The notes under the pieces: model-generated
What the model saw: only the letters and a program-made list of their open reading frames with translations
Databases searched by the model: none
What the model was told of the DNA's origin: nothing
Shown: in pieces, positions 60,548-64,000 of the stretch
Numbering within the stretch: the stretch's first letter is position 1
Layout of the letters: each line of letters opens with the position of its first letter
Position numbers and translations under genes: made by a program
Assembly: GCA_947591495.1 (NCBI GenBank)
Contig: CANQDG010000003.1
Coordinates: 1 to 64,000, forward strand
Direction of reading: 5' to 3'
Length of the DNA stretch: 64,000 nucleotides
Origin: an uncultured Bacilli bacterium
GTDB lineage: Bacteria > Bacillota_I > Bacilli_A > ML615J-28 > CAG-313

Positions 60548-60631
60548 AAGCAAGATATGATAAAATGCGGTAGAATGCAAAATTTTTGTCAATCGCATTT
60601 ATGCTCAAAATTATAAAAAGAGGTGAATGAT

Positions 60632-63600
60632 TTGAGTTATAAAAATGTCCAATATGGCAGAACAAGAGTTAGACGTAATTATGCAAGTGTTCAAACTAAT
60701 GTAGAATTACCTAATTTAATTGAAATTCAAACAAAATCATTTGATTGGTTTTTAAATGATGGATTAGATGCGTTATTTAAAGAAATATCGCCAATTAAAG
60801 ATCATGGTGATGGTGAAAAATTTGAATTACATTTTATGGAACATTATTTTGAAGAGCCTAAGTACACAATCAAAGAGGCTAAACTTAATAAAGTTAACTA
60901 TTCACGTTCATTAAAGGTTCATGTTTCTTTAGAAAATAAAGAGACAGGTGAAATAAAAGATGATATCGTCTTTATGGGTGAACTTCCGATGATGACACCT
61001 TGGGGGACTTTTATTTTTAATGGTGCTGAGCGTGTAGTCGTTACTCAAATCGTTCGTTCTGCTGGTGTATTCTTCTCTGAAGAAATTGATAAAAAATCTG
61101 GGCAATCAATATTCTCTGGTCAAATTATTCCAACCCGTGGTGCTTGGATTGAATTTGAAAAGAGTAATAAAAATATTTGGTTTGCTAAACTAGATAGATC
61201 TAAAAAAGTATGTTTACCAACCTTCATTAGAGCATTAGGTGTTAAAAGTAACTTAGAAATGGTTAATTTATTTTTAGGTGAAAGAGAAGAAAATGATCGA
61301 CGCCCTAAAAATATTTTAGAAATTTTTCAAAATAGTTTTGATAAAGATGAAACATTTGGTGAAGATGACGCTGTCAAAAGACTTTATGATAATTTAAGAC
61401 CTGGTGAAAAAACTTCGGCTGATACGGCTCGTAAGTTTATTGCTAGTAGACTTTTTGAAGTTCGTCGTTATGATCTTGCAAAAGTTGGTCGTTATAAAGT
61501 TAATAAAAAACTTGATGCCGTAGCACGTGCTGTTGGTCATCGTCTTGCCAAAGATTTAATTAATAAAAATACCGGTGAAGTTATTTTACCAGAAGGCACC
61601 GAAATTACTTATCGTAAAGATAGTCTAACAGGTAAAAGCACAGCTGATATTTTAAATGAAAATCGTGAACATTTCAGACAAACTTACGAATATGAATTAA
61701 TGCTTGATCCAAGCAATAAAGTTGTACTTGAAACTTTAGATATTTTAGTAAAAACCAATGAAGGTGACATTAAAGTTAGAATTCTAGGTAACGATCAGCA
61801 AGAAGATCGTTGCCATGTGGTTTTATCAGATATTTTTGCGACAATTAGTTATTATATCAATCTTCATGTTGGAGTTGGAAAAATTGTTGGTAAAATTGAT
61901 GATATTGACCATTTAAGTAATCGTCGTCTTCGTTTAATTGGTGAACTTCTTCAAAACCAATTTAGAATGGGTATGGTTAAAGTTGAAAAGAATATTCGTG
62001 ATAGAATGTCTACTTCAGGTGAAGTAAAAAGTGTAACTGCCCAAAATTTAGTTAATATTAGACCTTTAACTTCAACTTTTAGAGAATTCTTTGGTAGTAG
62101 CCAATTATCACAATTTATGGATCAAATCAATCCATTATCAGAACTTACTCATAAAAGACGTTTATCAGCTTTAGGCCAAGGTGGTATTTCACGTGATCGT
62201 GCCGGCTTTGAAGTACGTGATGTTCATTCATCACATTATGGTAGAATTTGTCCGGTTGAAACACCAGAAGGTCAAAATATCGGTTTAATTAACTCTCTTG
62301 CTTCATATGCTCGTGCTAATGAATTTGGCTTTATTGAAACCCCATATTTAGTTGTTAAAAAGGATTACGAAAGAAGAAGAGCCATCATTACTAATGAAAT
62401 GAAATATTTTACAGCTGATAAAGAAGAAGAATTCATTATCGCTGAAGCAAATGTTCATATGGCAACTGATCCTGTAACTGGGGAAATCTATATAACTGAT
62501 GATAAAGTAATGGCTCGTCAATATGGTGAGTTTAAAGAAGAAGACTGTATGAAAGTTGACTACATTGACGTTTCACCATCCCAAGTTGTTGCTATATCAA
62601 CGGCATGTATTCCTTTCCTTGAACATGATGATACAACCCGTGCGTTGATGGGTGCTAACATGCAACGTCAAGCAATTCCACTATTAAAACCTGAAGCACC
62701 ATTTGTTGGTACTGGTATTGAATATAAGGCAGCCAAAGATTCAGGGGTTGCTATTTGTGCTGAGGCTGATGGTGTGGTTGAATATGTTGATGGCTTGAAA
62801 ATAGTAGTTCGTAATGATAATGGTGAAAAAACTACATATGAACTTAATAAATATGAACGTTCTAACCATTCAACTTGCGTTAATCAACGTCCAATTGTAA
62901 AACCAGGTGAAAAAGTTAAAAAAGGTGATGTTTTAGCTGATGGTTCTTCGATGGATCAAGGTGAACTTGCTTTAGGTCGCAATGTTGTAATTGCTTTTAT
63001 GACATGGAATGGTTATAACTTTGAAGATGCGGTCATAATGAGTGAACGTTTAGTACAAGATGATGTTTATACATCAATTCATATTGAAGAATATACTTGT
63101 GAAGTACGTGATACTAAACTTGGTAAAGAAGAAATTACTAGAGATCTTGATGGCGAAAGTAAAGATTCAATAGCCAACCTTGATGAATTTGGTATTGTAA
63201 GACTTGGAGCTGAAGTAAAAGAAGGCGATACTTTAGTAGGTAAAGTTTCTCCTAAAGGTATAACCGAACCTACTCCTGAAGAAAGATTAACGCAAGCATT
63301 ATTTTCTGATAACTCAAAAGATGTTCGCGTTACATCATTAAAAGTTCCACATGGTGGTGGTGGTATTGTTCATCGAATTGAACGATTCAGTCGTAAAACT
63401 GGAGCTGAACTTCCACCAGAAGTTAATGAAGTTGTTCGTGTTTATATTACCCAAAAGCGTAAAATTTCTGAAGGCGACAAAATGTCTGGTCGTCATGGAA
63501 ATAAAGGTGTTATTTCTAATATTTTACCAATTGAAGATATGCCATTTATGTCAGATGGTACCCCAATTGATATTATGTTAAATCCTCAAGGTGTTCCATC

Positions 63601-64000
63601 TCGTATGAATATCGGTCAAGTGCTTGAAATTCATTTAGGAATGGCGGCTAAAAAATTAGGTGTACATGTTGCAACTCCTGTATTTGATGGTTTAACACAT
63701 CAAGATATTGTTGATATTATGAACGAAGCTAGGGCCGAAGATGAAAGAATTGCGCGTGAAAATCCTGCTAATGCTCGTGCTATCATTGATGAAAATGGTA
63801 AAACTTATTTATATGATGGAAGAACTGGTCGTCAATTTGATAATAAGATTTCAGTTGGTGTTATGTATATGATTAAACTTGCCCATATGGTTGATGATAA
63901 ACTTCATGCAAGAAGTGAAGGACCTTATACCCTTGTTACGCAACAACCAATGGGTGGTAAAGCCCAAAATGGTGGACAACGTTTTGGTGAAATGGAAGTT
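60632..64000 (+). CDS. rpoB: DNA-directed RNA polymerase beta subunit, partial (runs off window)
   Basis: TTG start after agaggtga; MSYKNVQYGRTRVRRNYASVQTNVELPNLIEIQTKSFDWF...; open to window end, absent from ORF track. Confidence 0.98.
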   Translation, partial: MSYKNVQYGRTRVRRNYASVQTNVELPNLIEIQTKSFDWFLNDGLDALFKEISPIKDHGDGEKFELHFMEHYFEEPKYTIKEAKLNKVNYSRSLKVHVSLENKETGEIKDDIVFMGELPMMTPWGTFIFNGAERVVVTQIVRSAGVFFSEEIDKKSGQSIFSGQIIPTRGAWIEFEKSNKNIWFAKLDRSKKVCLPTFIRALGVKSNLEMVNLFLGEREENDRRPKNILEIFQNSFDKDETFGEDDAVKRLYDNLRPGEKTSADTARKFIASRLFEVRRYDLAKVGRYKVNKKLDAVARAVGHRLAKDLINKNTGEVILPEGTEITYRKDSLTGKSTADILNENREHFRQTYEYELMLDPSNKVVLETLDILVKTNEGDIKVRILGNDQQEDRCHVVLSDIFATISYYINLHVGVGKIVGKIDDIDHLSNRRLRLIGELLQNQFRMGMVKVEKNIRDRMSTSGEVKSVTAQNLVNIRPLTSTFREFFGSSQLSQFMDQINPLSELTHKRRLSALGQGGISRDRAGFEVRDVHSSHYGRICPVETPEGQNIGLINSLASYARANEFGFIETPYLVVKKDYERRRAIITNEMKYFTADKEEEFIIAEANVHMATDPVTGEIYITDDKVMARQYGEFKEEDCMKVDYIDVSPSQVVAISTACIPFLEHDDTTRALMGANMQRQAIPLLKPEAPFVGTGIEYKAAKDSGVAICAEADGVVEYVDGLKIVVRNDNGEKTTYELNKYERSNHSTCVNQRPIVKPGEKVKKGDVLADGSSMDQGELALGRNVVIAFMTWNGYNFEDAVIMSERLVQDDVYTSIHIEEYTCEVRDTKLGKEEITRDLDGESKDSIANLDEFGIVRLGAEVKEGDTLVGKVSPKGITEPTPEERLTQALFSDNSKDVRVTSLKVPHGGGGIVHRIERFSRKTGAELPPEVNEVVRVYITQKRKISEGDKMSGRHGNKGVISNILPIEDMPFMSDGTPIDIMLNPQGVPSRMNIGQVLEIHLGMAAKKLGVHVATPVFDGLTHQDIVDIMNEARAEDERIARENPANARAIIDENGKTYLYDGRTGRQFDNKISVGVMYMIKLAHMVDDKLHARSEGPYTLVTQQPMGGKAQNGGQRFGEMEV

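Overview
AT-rich bacterial chromosome segment, almost all on the + strand. It uses the standard code: ftsY and a Cof-type HAD gene end in TGA, and long housekeeping ORFs read through with TGG Trp. Gene content and order suggest a Bacilli/Mollicutes-related lineage; this is inference, not a database result. Most of the window is housekeeping: leuS, hpf, queH, secA, prfB, recX, ribU with an FMN riboswitch, ftsK, lepB, rbgA, rnhB, topA, ftsY-ylxM-ffh-mgtE, queT with a preQ1 riboswitch, divergent ruvA/ruvB, queA, glgBCDAP, pfkA, metG, rplM-rpsI, cysS-mrnC-rlmB-sigH-rpmG-secE-nusG, rplKAJL, and rpoB running off the right edge. The ORF track misses rpoB, rpmG, two small ORFs and two candidate genes whose only well-placed starts are AUA. 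The spots most worth following up are: (1) the 22.9-25.8 kb accessory island, bounded by two near-identical ~37-bp repeats, carrying a tandem-repeat/winged-helix gene and a three-repeat lipoprotein; (2) a mutually exclusive hairpin/SD-sequestering switch upstream of a 54-aa protein at 20.43-20.49 kb; (3) an FtsK motor without an N-terminal membrane domain, coupled to a separate membrane protein; (4) two candidate AUA-start genes; (5) divergent ruvA/ruvB; (6) structured leaders or terminators at prfB and rpoB, and duplicated L1-type sites in the rplK-rplA operon. No CRISPR array, prophage, rRNA or tRNA was recognised.
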